From positions 372,001 through 436,000 of the forward strand of contig CAYWLS010000001.1 of the NCBI GenBank assembly GCA_964458605.1: 64,000 nucleotides of DNA. The letters run 5' to 3'. The notes under the pieces are model-generated. The model had not been told where the DNA came from, did no database searches, and saw only the letters and a program-made list of their open reading frames with translations. A program made the position numbers and the translations under genes. Positions 1-9,001 of the stretch are shown piece by piece (position 1 is the stretch's first letter; the number at the start of each line of letters is the position of its first letter). Origin of the DNA: JBBSNV01 sp964458605 (GTDB lineage: Bacteria; Pseudomonadota; Alphaproteobacteria; Reyranellales; JAQSWP01).

Positions 1-1
1 G

Positions 2-1033
2 GCGGCGACGCGCCATGTCGGGTTCGCGGCCACCGTCTCGACCACCTTCCTGCCGCCTTATTGGACGGCGCGCCACTTCGCCACGCTCGACCACCTGACG
101 CAGGGGCGCATCGGCTGGAACGTGGTGACGTCCTATGCCAGGAGCGAAGCGGCCAATTTCGGCATCGCCGACATTCCCGATCACGACGAGCGCTACGACC
201 GGGCCGAGGAATATCTCGAGCTGTGCTACCGGCTGTGGGACAGTTGGGAGCCCGATGCGGTGGTGGCCGATCGCGCCACCGGCGTCTATGCCGATCCGGC
301 CAAGGTGCATCGCACCGATTTCGTCGGCAAATATTACAGCAGCGAAGGACCGCTGCACGTGCCGCGCTCGCCGCAGGGCCGGCCGTTCATTATCCAGGCC
401 GGCTCCTCGCCGCGCGGCCTGACCTTCGCCGGCAAGCATGCCGAAGCGGTGTTCGCCATCCGCCACGATCCCGCCGGCATGAAGCGCCAGCGCGAGAAGC
501 TGGAGCAGGCGGCGGTGGCGGCGGGGCGCGCGCCCGACGCGCCGAAGATCCTGTGGGGCGTGCTGCCGGTGGTGGGCGAGACCCGCGCCGAGGCGCTGCG
601 CAAGCAGCAGGCGATCTTCGACAATATCGAGATCGAGGCCGGGCTGGCGATGATGTCGGGCCATTTCAACTACGACCTGTCGCAGTTCCGCATCGACCAG
701 CCGCTGCCCAGAATCGACGCGGCCCAAGGCATCCAGGGCCAGATCGCCATGGTGGTGGAGGATCTCAGCGACAAGATGCCGTTGGGCGAAGTGGCCAAGA
801 AATTCGCCAGCGGCATCTGCCCGCATGTGGTGGGTAGCCCCAGCGAGGTGGCCGACCAGCTCGAGGCGCTGATCGACCAGGGCGGCGGTCACGGCTTCAT
901 GCTGGTGACTCATGCGCTGCCAGGCAGCATCGAGGACTTCGCCGATCTGGTGGTGCCCGAGCTGCAGCGGCGCGGCCGCATGCGCAAGCGCTACCAGCAC
1001 CGGCTGCTGCGCGAGCGTTTCGAACGCGGCTAG
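2..1033 (+). CDS. LLM-class flavin-dependent monooxygenase, NtaA/SnaA/DszA type (5' partial)
   Basis: The reading frame is open from base 2, so the start codon and roughly the first 100 residues lie outside the window; 343 residues are visible. The family uses FMNH2 delivered by a separate reductase to oxidise small molecules such as nitrilotriacetate or dibenzothiophene sulfone. Visible signatures are TQGRIGWNVVTS near the visible N-terminus, DHDERYDRAEEYLELCYRLW and a C-terminal GGGHGFMLVTH block. Two further luciferase-like genes follow in the same direction with gaps of 11 and 14 bp, which suggests an operon running toward 3080. The substrate cannot be read from the sequence. Confidence 0.88.
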   Translation, partial: AATRHVGFAATVSTTFLPPYWTARHFATLDHLTQGRIGWNVVTSYARSEAANFGIADIPDHDERYDRAEEYLELCYRLWDSWEPDAVVADRATGVYADPAKVHRTDFVGKYYSSEGPLHVPRSPQGRPFIIQAGSSPRGLTFAGKHAEAVFAIRHDPAGMKRQREKLEQAAVAAGRAPDAPKILWGVLPVVGETRAEALRKQQAIFDNIEIEAGLAMMSGHFNYDLSQFRIDQPLPRIDAAQGIQGQIAMVVEDLSDKMPLGEVAKKFASGICPHVVGSPSEVADQLEALIDQGGGHGFMLVTHALPGSIEDFADLVVPELQRRGRMRKRYQHRLLRERFERG

Positions 1034-1044
1034 GGGAGGCGGCG

Positions 1045-1911
1045 ATGCGGATTGGCTTGCATCTCTATGGGCATCAACTGGCGCCGACCGCCAACGTGGC
1101 CGGGGCCGCCTGGCCAGGCAGCGCGCTCGATCCGCTGCGTGTGGCCGACAGCCGGGTCGCGGTCGATTTTCTGCTGCTGGGCGGGCTGGCGCCGGGCGCC
1201 ATGTCGGGCATCGGTCGGGCCGACGACCTGATCGTGCCGCTGGCAGCGGCATCGCTGGCCATGACCACGCCGGGCGTGGAGATCGTGCTGCGGCTCAACG
1301 GCTTCGCCTTCGATCCGGCGCATGTGGCGCGCATCGGCGGCAACATGGCGCGGCTGACGCGCGAGAACTGGATGCTCCATCTCGACGGCGAGGGCGGGCG
1401 CTGGGGCGCGGCGCTCGATGCCACGGCCGCCGCCGTCCGGCTGGGCGAGTTCCTGGCGGTGCTGCGCCAGCACTGGGCCGGCGCGGCCGCGCTGGCGGGC
1501 CAGCATCTGCGCTCCAAGGGCCGCATGGTCGGGCCGCGACCCACCAAGTCGCCGCCGATCGTGCTGGATGCCGGCGTGGCGGCGTTGCTCGGCGATGGCG
1601 ATGTGCAGGCCGAGGCTATCGGCATCGACGGCCTGGCGCGCCATCGGGGATCGCGGGCACTGCTGGTGACCTGCCCGGTGGTGCTGGGGCGCAGCGAGGC
1701 CGAAGCCGAGGCAATGGCGCGCGAATGCAAATCGCTGGATCGCGCGGCGGTGCTGGTCGGCACGCCGCAGGTAGTGGGCGAGCGGATCGCCGCGGCGCTC
1801 GATGGTCGCGCCGTGGCGCGGCTGGCGCTGGGCTTTCCGGCCTTGCGCATCGCCGAGTTCGGCCTGGCACGCCAGAGTCTGCTGCCGTTGCTGCGCCAGG
1901 CGGCGGCGTAA
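1045..1911 (+). CDS. Degenerate luciferase-like (LLM) protein, 288 aa
   Basis: The ATG has a good ribosome site (GGGGAGG) 11 bp after the previous stop. The protein is short for an LLM enzyme (usual 350-450 aa). It still follows the family layout: a first beta strand MRIGLHLYG, an ARIGGNMARLTREN segment where relatives have the TGGRxxxNxVTG block, AVRLGEFLAVLRQHW where relatives have the EFLExLRxLW helix, a GRMVGPRPTKSPPIV stretch, and an RQSLLPLLRQAA tail. The central TxGRxxxNxVTG motif is not recognisable, so FMN binding may be altered or lost. It could be a decaying paralogue or a non-catalytic partner of its neighbours. Identity rests on weak similarity only. Confidence 0.6.
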   Translation: MRIGLHLYGHQLAPTANVAGAAWPGSALDPLRVADSRVAVDFLLLGGLAPGAMSGIGRADDLIVPLAAASLAMTTPGVEIVLRLNGFAFDPAHVARIGGNMARLTRENWMLHLDGEGGRWGAALDATAAAVRLGEFLAVLRQHWAGAAALAGQHLRSKGRMVGPRPTKSPPIVLDAGVAALLGDGDVQAEAIGIDGLARHRGSRALLVTCPVVLGRSEAEAEAMARECKSLDRAAVLVGTPQVVGERIAAALDGRAVARLALGFPALRIAEFGLARQSLLPLLRQAAA

Positions 1912-1925
1912 GGGAGAAGACGGCC

Positions 1926-3080
1926 ATGCTGATGCGCCGCACCAACGACAATTCGCTGCGACTGGGTACGTTCTACCCATCCTCGACCGGCATTCACGTC
2001 GTGTCGCGCGCCATATCCGACGGCAATCCCGATCCGTTCGATCCCAAGATCCAGGCGCAGCTTTCCGCCGCTTGCGAGGAGGCGGGGCTGGACTACATCT
2101 TCCTGGCCGACCGCTGGGCGCCGTTCGGCCCCCATTGCACGGCGGCCGGATTCCAGGATCCGTTCTGGTACGCGCCGATGCTGGTGGCGGCGCTGGCCGC
2201 CACCACGCGCCATGTCGGGCTGGTCAGCACCATCCACACCACCTATCACCGGCCCGAGCAGGTGGCCAATTACGGCGCCATGCTCGACCAGCTCACCGGC
2301 GGGCGCTGGGGCTTCAACATCGTCACCGGCTTCAGCCCCAACGAGGCCGGCCTGTTCGGGCTGGACAATATCGGCCACGACGACCGCTACGCCATGGCCG
2401 AGGATTTCATCGATGCCATGAAGCATCTGTGGGCCGGCAAGGGCGGCGTCTATGCCGGGCCGTACTTCAGGCTCGACGCCGAAGCGGCCAGCCTGGCGCC
2501 GCTGCAGGCCGAGCCGCTGCTGATCAATGCCGGTGCCAGCCCCGCCGGTCTGACCTTCGCCGCCAAGCATGCCGACTGGATCTTCCTGACCGGGGCCGAT
2601 GGCGCGGAGATCAAGGGCAAGATGGACAAGGTCAACGAGATCGCCCGCCAGCGCGGCCGCGCCCAGAGCTCGATCCGCGCCATGATGCACGCCAACCTGA
2701 TCGTGCGCGACAGCGACGACGAGGCGCTGGCGCTGGGCGCGACGATCCGCGACAAGGTCGATTTCGATGCCGCACGCGAATTCGCCGCCGAGCTGATGGG
2801 CGGCATGGAGGTCTATCGCCGCGTCCTGGGAGCGCAGAACGAGCACGACCGGCTGATCCGGGTCGGCAGCCGCGGCGGCGGCCAGATCCTGCACGGCTCG
2901 CCGCGCACGGTGGTGGAGCAGATCGTCAAGCTGCGCGACGAATATGGCTGCCGCGGCCTGGCGTTTTCGTTCCCGCTGTGGAGCCCCGACGAGGTGCGCA
3001 CCACCCTGCTGAAGATATTACCGCTGCTGGCGGAGGCGGGGGTGTGGACCAGCCCCTACGAGCGGGGCTGGTCCTGGTAG
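1926..3080 (+). CDS. LLM-class flavin-dependent oxidoreductase
   Basis: A 384-residue luciferase-like FMN-dependent monooxygenase. The start is ATG at 1926, preceded by AAGGGAGAAG. Family motifs are LGTFYPSS at the N-terminus, the QLTGGRWGFNIVTGFSPNE block, HDDRYAMAEDFIDAMKHLW, and the C-terminal YGCRGLAFSFPLWSPDEV. It is clearly paralogous to the gene at 22390-23529: both share the FYPxS start, the WSPDEV motif and a GYGW/GWSW-like end. It is third in the + strand group that begins before the window and converges on the aldehyde dehydrogenase gene. The substrate is unknown. Confidence 0.9.
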   Translation: MLMRRTNDNSLRLGTFYPSSTGIHVVSRAISDGNPDPFDPKIQAQLSAACEEAGLDYIFLADRWAPFGPHCTAAGFQDPFWYAPMLVAALAATTRHVGLVSTIHTTYHRPEQVANYGAMLDQLTGGRWGFNIVTGFSPNEAGLFGLDNIGHDDRYAMAEDFIDAMKHLWAGKGGVYAGPYFRLDAEAASLAPLQAEPLLINAGASPAGLTFAAKHADWIFLTGADGAEIKGKMDKVNEIARQRGRAQSSIRAMMHANLIVRDSDDEALALGATIRDKVDFDAAREFAAELMGGMEVYRRVLGAQNEHDRLIRVGSRGGGQILHGSPRTVVEQIVKLRDEYGCRGLAFSFPLWSPDEVRTTLLKILPLLAEAGVWTSPYERGWSW

Positions 3081-3096
3081 GCGATGAAGGAACGGG

Positions 3097-4539
3097 TCAG
3101 TCGAGATAGCCTTCGCTGACGTATTTGACGTTCATGTATTGCAGCAGCCCTTCCATGCCGCCCTCGCGGCCGTAGCCCGAATCCTTGATGCCGCCGATCG
3201 GCGCTTCCGGCGGCGACACCGACAGGTTGTTGAGCGCCAGCATGCCGACCTGCAGGGCCTCGCTCACCTGTGCCGCCGTTTTCGCCGAGCGGGTGAAGGC
3301 GTAGCCGGCCAGCCCGTAGCTGACGCGGTTGGCGCGCTTGATCACCTCGTCGAAGCTCGAGAACGGCACCACCGAGGCCACCGGACCGAACGGCTCCGTG
3401 GTCATCACATCCGATTCGTCGGGCGCGTTGGCAAACACGGTCGGCTTCCAGAAGAAGCCGCGATTGCCGATACGCTCGCCGCCGGCGACCACCTTGCCGC
3501 CGCGTTTGCGCACATCCGCCGTGAGCTTCTCCATCGCCTCGAGGCGCCGTGGATTGGCCAGCGGTCCCATCTGGCTGCCTTTTTCCAGACCGTTGCCGAC
3601 CTTGACGTTATTGGCCAGGTCGGCGAATTCGCGGGCGAAGCGCTCGTGGATCGACTCGTGGACGAAGAAGCGGGTGGGCGAGACGCATACCTGGCCGGCA
3701 TTGCGGAACTTGCCCTTGGCGGCGATGGCCGCGACTTTGGCGGCATCGACGTCGTCGAACACCAGCACCGGCGAGTGACCGCCCAGCTCCATGGTGCAGG
3801 TCTTCATCTCCTGCGCCGCCAGGCTAGCCAGTTTCTTGCCGACCGGCACCGAGCCGGTGAACGTGATCTTGCGGATGATCGGCGAACGGATCAGATGCTC
3901 GGACACTTCGGCGGGCACGCCAAACACCAGGTTGACGACGCCGGCCGGCACGCCGGCATCGACGCAGGCGCGCACTACTTCCATGCACGAAGCCGGCGTC
4001 TCCTCCGACGCCTTGATGATGATCGAGCACCCCGCACCCAATGCGGTCGACAGCTTGCGGATGGGCGAGGCGGCGGGGAAATTCCATGGCGTGAATGCCG
4101 CTACCGGGCCGACCGGCTCGACCATGACCACCTGACGCACGCCATTGGCGCGGGCCGGTATGATCCGGCCATAGGCGCGCTTGCCTTCCTCGGCCATCCA
4201 TTCGAAATGCTCGGCGCCCTTCTCGATTTCTTCCAGCGCCTCGTGAAACACCTTGCCCTGCTCGGTCGACATGACGAAGGCGATGTCGTGGGCGCGCTGG
4301 CGCAGCAGATCGGCGATCTTGCGGATGATCGGGCTGCGCTCGAGCGCGGTCTTGGATTTCCAGAGCTGGAAGCCGCGCTCGGCGGCGGCCAGCGCGCGAT
4401 CCAGATCCGCCTTCGACGCGTGTGGCAGGCGGCCGACGACCTGCTCGGTCGCCGGATCGATCACGTCCTCGAACCGGCCTTCGCTGCCCTCGCACCATTG
4501 GCCGTCGATATACATCTGCAGTCGCGGATAGCCTGCCAT
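3097..4539 (-). CDS. NAD(P)-dependent aldehyde dehydrogenase (succinate-semialdehyde dehydrogenase type)
   Basis: A full-length 480-residue aldehyde dehydrogenase that oxidises an aldehyde to a carboxylate with NAD(P)+. The catalytic cysteine is C285 in NAGQVCVSP, the general base E251 in MELGGHSP and the oxyanion residue N153 in TPWNFP; all are intact. The nearest named families are GabD-like and lactaldehyde/glycolaldehyde dehydrogenases. It is transcribed divergently from the rhodanese operon at 4906, sharing a 366-bp intergenic region that carries the palindrome ATGGGA-N6-TCCCAT about 100 bp upstream of this start. It probably oxidises an aldehyde released by the flavin monooxygenases; that role is inference. 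Confidence 0.9.
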   Translation of the reverse strand: MAGYPRLQMYIDGQWCEGSEGRFEDVIDPATEQVVGRLPHASKADLDRALAAAERGFQLWKSKTALERSPIIRKIADLLRQRAHDIAFVMSTEQGKVFHEALEEIEKGAEHFEWMAEEGKRAYGRIIPARANGVRQVVMVEPVGPVAAFTPWNFPAASPIRKLSTALGAGCSIIIKASEETPASCMEVVRACVDAGVPAGVVNLVFGVPAEVSEHLIRSPIIRKITFTGSVPVGKKLASLAAQEMKTCTMELGGHSPVLVFDDVDAAKVAAIAAKGKFRNAGQVCVSPTRFFVHESIHERFAREFADLANNVKVGNGLEKGSQMGPLANPRRLEAMEKLTADVRKRGGKVVAGGERIGNRGFFWKPTVFANAPDESDVMTTEPFGPVASVVPFSSFDEVIKRANRVSYGLAGYAFTRSAKTAAQVSEALQVGMLALNNLSVSPPEAPIGGIKDSGYGREGGMEGLLQYMNVKYVSEGYLD

Positions 4540-4638
4540 AGCGTCTCATCCTCTTTGTCTGTTGCGGCCGTTGCCCAGCCGGCGGCGGGTATGGGGTGGG
4601 CGATCATCCATCCCGGGCCAATCGGTGACAACCAATTT

Positions 4639-4656
4639 ATGGGAAAATAATCCCAT
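4639..4656. promoter_or_regulatory. Candidate IclR-type operator (palindrome ATGGGA-N6-TCCCAT)
   Basis: An 18-bp site with perfect 6-bp arms. Its TGG...CCA ends and A/T centre resemble the E. coli IclR operator pattern (TGGAAAT-N-ATTTCCA). Related elements recur at 4807, near the IclR gene at 19234-19279 and at 20528-20574. It is probably bound by the regulator encoded at 19497-20420, which is inference. Confidence 0.5.
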
Positions 4657-4806
4657 GGATTGAAGATAGCTGATAGGCGTTGGCTGAAATTCCAATTTCT
4701 ATCGGTAAAACAGATATCTAATCGAGGCCGCGCGGTTGGGTGCGGCGATATCGGCGACCGGCCCTACGGAGGTGGCGGAGCCTGGAATCGATAAAAAGCC
4801 GGAAAA

Positions 4807-4822
4807 TGAAAAAATAATCCCG
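4807..4822. promoter_or_regulatory. Second candidate IclR-type site
   Basis: TGAAAAAATAATCCCG matches the 4640-4655 element at 13 of 16 positions, with the left half degraded. It lies 84 bp upstream of the rhodanese gene start. An unrelated-looking 7-bp inverted repeat, TTCAACG/CGTTGAA, follows at 4845-4867 and encloses another ATTATCCC. Confidence 0.4.
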
Positions 4823-4905
4823 AGAAATGACAAGATATGTGCCGTTCAACGACATTATCCCGTTGAAACTGGCGCGGCGCGGACCTAGGCTGATCTCAAT
4901 CAAAC

Positions 4906-6519
4906 ATGGAAGCAACGATGGAAATGCCTAGAAAGATTTCGGCCCAGGAACTCAAGCGGAAGCTCAAGGCACACGAGGAAGTGGCCATCGTCGATGTGCG
5001 GGAGGAGGACACGTTCTCCACCCGCCACCTGTTGATGGCGTCTTGCCTGCCGCTTAGCCGGCTGGAAACGGTGGCGCCACGTCTGCTGCCGCGGCTGGCG
5101 CTGCCGATCGTGGTGTGCGACGACGGCGGCGGACTTGCCGAGCGCGGCTACGCCCGGCTCAAGGCCGGCGGCTATACCGATGTGGCGATCCTCGATGGCG
5201 GCGTCGACGGCTGGGCCGCCGCAGGCTATCGCCTCTATAGCGGCGTCCACGTGCCCTCCAAAGCGTTCGCCGAGGTGGTTGAGCACGAATGCGGCACGCC
5301 TTATCTCAGCGCCCAGCAGGTCAACGATCTGATCAAACAGGGCGCGGATATCGCGATCTTCGACAGCCGGTCCTACGAGGAATATCACTCCAATAGCCTG
5401 CCCACCGCGACCAGCGTACCCGGCGCAGAACTGGTGTACCGCGTCCACGATCTGGTGCCGTCCAAGGACACCATGATCATCGTCAATTGCGGCGGGCGCA
5501 CGCGCAGCATCATCGGCGCCCAGTCGCTGATCAACGCCGGCGTGCCCAACAAAGTCTGTTCTATGAAGGACGGCACCATGGCCTGGCATCTGGGCGGCTA
5601 CGAGGTGGTACACGGCGCGACGCGCTACGTGCCGCCGGTGTCCTCGCAAGGCCTGTCGCTGGCCCAGCAGCGCGCCCAGACGGTGGCGCAGAAATTCGGC
5701 GTCAAGGAAATCGATCGTGCCCAGCTCGACAGGTTCCGCGCCGAGGCCGATCGCGTCACGCTGCATGTGCTCGACGTGCGTACGCCCGAGGAATTCGAAG
5801 CCGGGCACCTGCCCGGCGCCGTCGGCGTCGCCGGCGGGCAGCTGGTCCAGGAGACCGACAACTGGGTGGCTTCGTGGGAGGCGCGTATCGTGCTGGTGGA
5901 CGACACCGGCGTGCGCGCGCGCATGACCGCATCGTGGCTGAGCCAGATGGGTTACGCCCATGTCTATGTCCTGAAGGACGCGATGGGCGGCCGCGAACTG
6001 GAGCGCGGGTCGGGCGCGATCTCGGCGGGCAGCTTCCCGCTGCAGGGTCAGCCGCCGCAGACCATCGAGCCGCAGCAGCTGCAACGCGAACTCGAGGCCG
6101 GCAAGGCGGCGGTGATCGATGTCGGCATCAGCAAGCCCTACGGGCGCGGCCACATTCCGGGCGCCTGGCATGCGGTGCGGTCGCGTCTGCAGGAAAATCT
6201 CGCCAGGCTTCCCAAGGCCGAAACCCTGGTGTTTACCGCCGACGATGTGGCGATAGCGCGCTACGCGGCGGCGGAAGTGGCTGCGCTGGGGCGCAAGACC
6301 GCGTTGCTGGGCGGCGGCAATGCCGCCTGGAAGGCGGCCGGCCTGAAGCTCGAGACCGGCCAGGAGCGCATGATCGACGAGCCGGACGACATCTGGCTGC
6401 CGCCGCGCGAGCGCAAGAGCGATCGCGAGCGGCATATGCGCGAATATCTTTCCTGGGAGATCGACCTGGTCAACCAGATGGCGACCGACGACGACAGCCG
6501 CATCGGCGCGGTCAAATAG
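4906..6519 (+). CDS. Four-domain rhodanese (sulfurtransferase-like) protein
   Basis: A 537-residue protein made of four rhodanese-like domains in tandem, at about residues 10-115, 130-235, 265-370 and 375-475. Domain 2 has a complete active-site loop, NCGGRTRS, with C195; domain 1 keeps a cysteine (C71 in VVCDDGGG) in a poor loop. Domains 3 and 4 have VDDTGVRAR and TADDVAIAR there and lack the cysteine. Rhodaneses move sulfane sulfur or bind oxyanions. The position at the head of a monooxygenase-transport operon hints that sulfur is released from the substrate. A start at 4918 has a better-spaced ribosome site (GGAAG) and is a real alternative. Confidence 0.85.
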   Translation: MEATMEMPRKISAQELKRKLKAHEEVAIVDVREEDTFSTRHLLMASCLPLSRLETVAPRLLPRLALPIVVCDDGGGLAERGYARLKAGGYTDVAILDGGVDGWAAAGYRLYSGVHVPSKAFAEVVEHECGTPYLSAQQVNDLIKQGADIAIFDSRSYEEYHSNSLPTATSVPGAELVYRVHDLVPSKDTMIIVNCGGRTRSIIGAQSLINAGVPNKVCSMKDGTMAWHLGGYEVVHGATRYVPPVSSQGLSLAQQRAQTVAQKFGVKEIDRAQLDRFRAEADRVTLHVLDVRTPEEFEAGHLPGAVGVAGGQLVQETDNWVASWEARIVLVDDTGVRARMTASWLSQMGYAHVYVLKDAMGGRELERGSGAISAGSFPLQGQPPQTIEPQQLQRELEAGKAAVIDVGISKPYGRGHIPGAWHAVRSRLQENLARLPKAETLVFTADDVAIARYAAAEVAALGRKTALLGGGNAAWKAAGLKLETGQERMIDEPDDIWLPPRERKSDRERHMREYLSWEIDLVNQMATDDDSRIGAVK

Positions 6520-6528
6520 GCGGCTGGC

Positions 6529-7704
6529 ATGGCGCCCGACACGTCCCATTCCACGGTCCCGGCGGCGCCCCTCCAGGCGCCGATCGATCGCGTCCGGCAG
6601 CGTGAATTCATCATGGGGCTGTTCCTGCCGATCCAGGACGGCGGCTGGACTCCTTCGACATCGTCGCGCGGCACCGAGTGGAGCTTCGGCTACAACGCCC
6701 GGCTCACCCAACTGGCCGAGTCGCTCGATTTCGACCTCGCCTTCGCCCTGGCCCAGTGGATGGGCAAGGGCGGCTATGGCGGCCGCATGCGCTATCGCGA
6801 GCAATCGCTCGATCCGCTGACGGTCACCGCCGGGTTGGCCTCGCTGACCAGCCGCATGCTGCTGATCTCGACCGTGCACATCCTCTACGGCTGGCATCCG
6901 CTGCATATCGCCAAGTTCGGCGCCACGCTCGACGACATGACCGGCGGCCGCTGGGGCATCAACATCGTCACCGGCTACAAGCCCGGCGAGAGCGCCATGT
7001 TCGGCATGAAGATGCCCGAACACGACTATCGCTACGAGATGGCCGAGGAATTCACCGACGTGATGGAGCGCCTGTGGCGCCAGGAAGACGCCAATGGCGC
7101 GCCCGGCAACCTGACGTTCCAGGGCCGCTTCTGGCACGGCACGGAATCATTCGTATCGCCGCGGCCGCGCTTCGGCCGGCCGGTGATCGTGGCGGCCGGA
7201 AGTTCGGGCGCCGGCGTCGAGTTCGCCGCCCGCCGCTGCGACCTGATGTTCGTTACCAGCCCGGGCGGCTCCGACCCCGCCAAAGCGGTCGAGTCGCTGG
7301 GCCCGCACATCGCCCGCATCAAGGAGCGCGCCGCTCACTTTGGCCGGCAGCTGCGCTGCATCGTCAACCCGCACATCATCTGTCGCGACACCGAGCAGGA
7401 AGCGCGACGCTACCAGGAGCACATTCTGGCCGGCGAGGACGACGAGGCGGTCGACAGTTTCATGGCCAGCCTGCTGGGCGGCGACACGCGCAGCTGGCGC
7501 GGCCACGAGCGCACCAGTTGGGCGCTGGGTGGCAATGTCCAGGTGGTCGGATCGCCGGAACAGGTGGTCGACTGGATGGTGAAATTGAAGCAGGCCGGCT
7601 GCGACGGCGTGCAGCTGAACTTCTTCGATTTCGAGACCGATCTTCGGTATTTCGGCGAGCGCGTGCTGCCGTTGCTCAAGCAGGCGGGGCTGCGGGAGGC
7701 GTGA
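6529..7704 (+). CDS. LLM-class flavin-dependent monooxygenase, SfnG/RutA-like
   Basis: A 391-residue FMNH2-dependent monooxygenase that starts 9 bp after the rhodanese stop. Motifs include MGLFLPIQDGGWTPS, the LAQWMGKGGYGG segment, MTGGRWGINIVTGYKPGE, HDYRYEMAEEF, and the C-terminal AGCDGVQLNFFDFE. It forms a close paralogue group with 10949-12097 and 18051-19196, which share the GLFLP-Q-GGWTPS start, the NPHIICRxTE/IICRETE segment and the NFFDFE/CFFDFA end. Relatives of this branch act on dimethyl sulfone (SfnG) or uracil (RutA). The actual substrate is unknown. Confidence 0.88.
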   Translation: MAPDTSHSTVPAAPLQAPIDRVRQREFIMGLFLPIQDGGWTPSTSSRGTEWSFGYNARLTQLAESLDFDLAFALAQWMGKGGYGGRMRYREQSLDPLTVTAGLASLTSRMLLISTVHILYGWHPLHIAKFGATLDDMTGGRWGINIVTGYKPGESAMFGMKMPEHDYRYEMAEEFTDVMERLWRQEDANGAPGNLTFQGRFWHGTESFVSPRPRFGRPVIVAAGSSGAGVEFAARRCDLMFVTSPGGSDPAKAVESLGPHIARIKERAAHFGRQLRCIVNPHIICRDTEQEARRYQEHILAGEDDEAVDSFMASLLGGDTRSWRGHERTSWALGGNVQVVGSPEQVVDWMVKLKQAGCDGVQLNFFDFETDLRYFGERVLPLLKQAGLREA

Positions 7705-7762
7705 ACGCTCGGCGCCAAGAAGCCTGACGACGTCAACAATCAAAGCAAACGGGAGGAAGCTG

Positions 7763-8977
7763 ATGAAATTCGCAAGCGGTAAAGTGCTGGCGCTCGCCGT
7801 CACGGCGGCGATCGGCCTTGGTCTCAACGGAGCGCTGCCGGCCAGCGCCGCCGGAGTCAAGATCGGCGTGCTGTCCGACATGTCCGGTCCCAATGCCGAC
7901 CTGGGCGGCAAGGGTTCGGTGGTGGCGGCGCAGATGGCGATCGACGAATTCGGCGGCAAGGTGCTGGGCCAGCCGATCGAGCTGATTCAGGCCGACATGC
8001 AGTCCAAGCCGGATATCGCCGTCGGCATAGCGCGGCGCTGGTACGAGAACGAAGGCGTCAACGTCATCGTCGACATCAACAACTCGACCGCGGCGATCGC
8101 CATCAACAAGCTGGCCGCCGAGTTCAAGAAGATCGACATCGTCAACCAAGCGGCCAGCGCCCAGCTTACGCGCGAGCAATGCACGCCCTACAGCTTCCTG
8201 TACGGCTGGAACCTCTATGCGCTGGCGGCCGGCGCCGCCCATGCCATCGTCCAGAGCGGCGGCAAGAGCTGGTACTTCCTCAGCGTCGACTACACCTTCG
8301 GGCACGACCTGCAGAAGGTCGCCACCGACCTGATCACCAAGGACGGCGGCACGGTGGTGGGCTCGTCCTTTCATCCGCTCAACACCAACGACTTTTCCAC
8401 TCTGGTGCTGAAGGCCAAGAACTCCGGCGCCGATGTCGTCGCGCTCAACAATTCGGGCCAGGACTTCAAGTCCTCGCTGCGCCAGGCCCAGGAATTCGGC
8501 ATCACGCGTGGCAAGCAGCGGCTCGCCGCCTTCGTCGTCACCATCGCCGATGTCAATGCGCTGGGCCTCGACGCCGCCCAGGGCCTGACCTTCGTGTCCA
8601 GCTTCTACTGGGACCGCGACGACGCGACCCGGGCTTGGTCGAAGAAATTCTTCGACAAGTTCGGCAAGATGCCGACGGGCGTGCAGGCGTCGGTATACTC
8701 GGCGGTTCGCCATTACCTGAAGTCGGTCCAGGCCGCGGGCACCGCCGACACCGAGCCGGTCGTCGCCAAGATGAAGGCGACTCCGGTCGACGATATGTAC
8801 GCGAAGGCGCCGCTGCGTGCCGACGGCCTGCTTGAGCACGACATGTACCTGGTGCAGGTCAAGAAGCCCGGCGAGTCGAAGTATCCGTGGGACTACTACA
8901 CCATCCTGGCCACCATTCCGGGCAAGGACGCATACCAGCCGGTCGATCCGGCCACCTGCAAGATGCTCGCCAAGTAG
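7763..8977 (+). CDS. ABC transporter substrate-binding protein, branched-chain amino-acid (LivK) family
   Basis: A 404-residue periplasmic binding protein with a clear signal peptide (MKFASGKVLALAV... ending at PASAA, about residue 30). It has the type-1 periplasmic fold start VKIGVLSDMSGPNADLGG and the FGHDLQKVATDL segment. An upstream AACGGGAGGAAGC ribosome site sets the start. Proteins of this family in catabolic operons often bind aromatic or other non-amino-acid carboxylates. It is followed directly by two permease genes and is flanked by monooxygenase genes, so it probably delivers their substrate. Confidence 0.9.
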   Translation: MKFASGKVLALAVTAAIGLGLNGALPASAAGVKIGVLSDMSGPNADLGGKGSVVAAQMAIDEFGGKVLGQPIELIQADMQSKPDIAVGIARRWYENEGVNVIVDINNSTAAIAINKLAAEFKKIDIVNQAASAQLTREQCTPYSFLYGWNLYALAAGAAHAIVQSGGKSWYFLSVDYTFGHDLQKVATDLITKDGGTVVGSSFHPLNTNDFSTLVLKAKNSGADVVALNNSGQDFKSSLRQAQEFGITRGKQRLAAFVVTIADVNALGLDAAQGLTFVSSFYWDRDDATRAWSKKFFDKFGKMPTGVQASVYSAVRHYLKSVQAAGTADTEPVVAKMKATPVDDMYAKAPLRADGLLEHDMYLVQVKKPGESKYPWDYYTILATIPGKDAYQPVDPATCKMLAK

Positions 8978-9001
8978 CAACACGGGCGGACAGGAGAGGC
9001 C

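Larger units (their letters stand above)
4540..4905. promoter_or_regulatory. Divergent promoter region between the aldehyde dehydrogenase and rhodanese genes
   Basis: This 366-bp gap has no convincing gene. It is AT-rich relative to its surroundings and holds two copies of a 16-bp element (4640-4655 and 4807-4822) that agree at 13 of 16 bases, plus a 7-bp inverted repeat at 4845-4867. It should contain the promoters for both flanking transcription units. Exact -35/-10 boxes could not be assigned. Confidence 0.6.
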
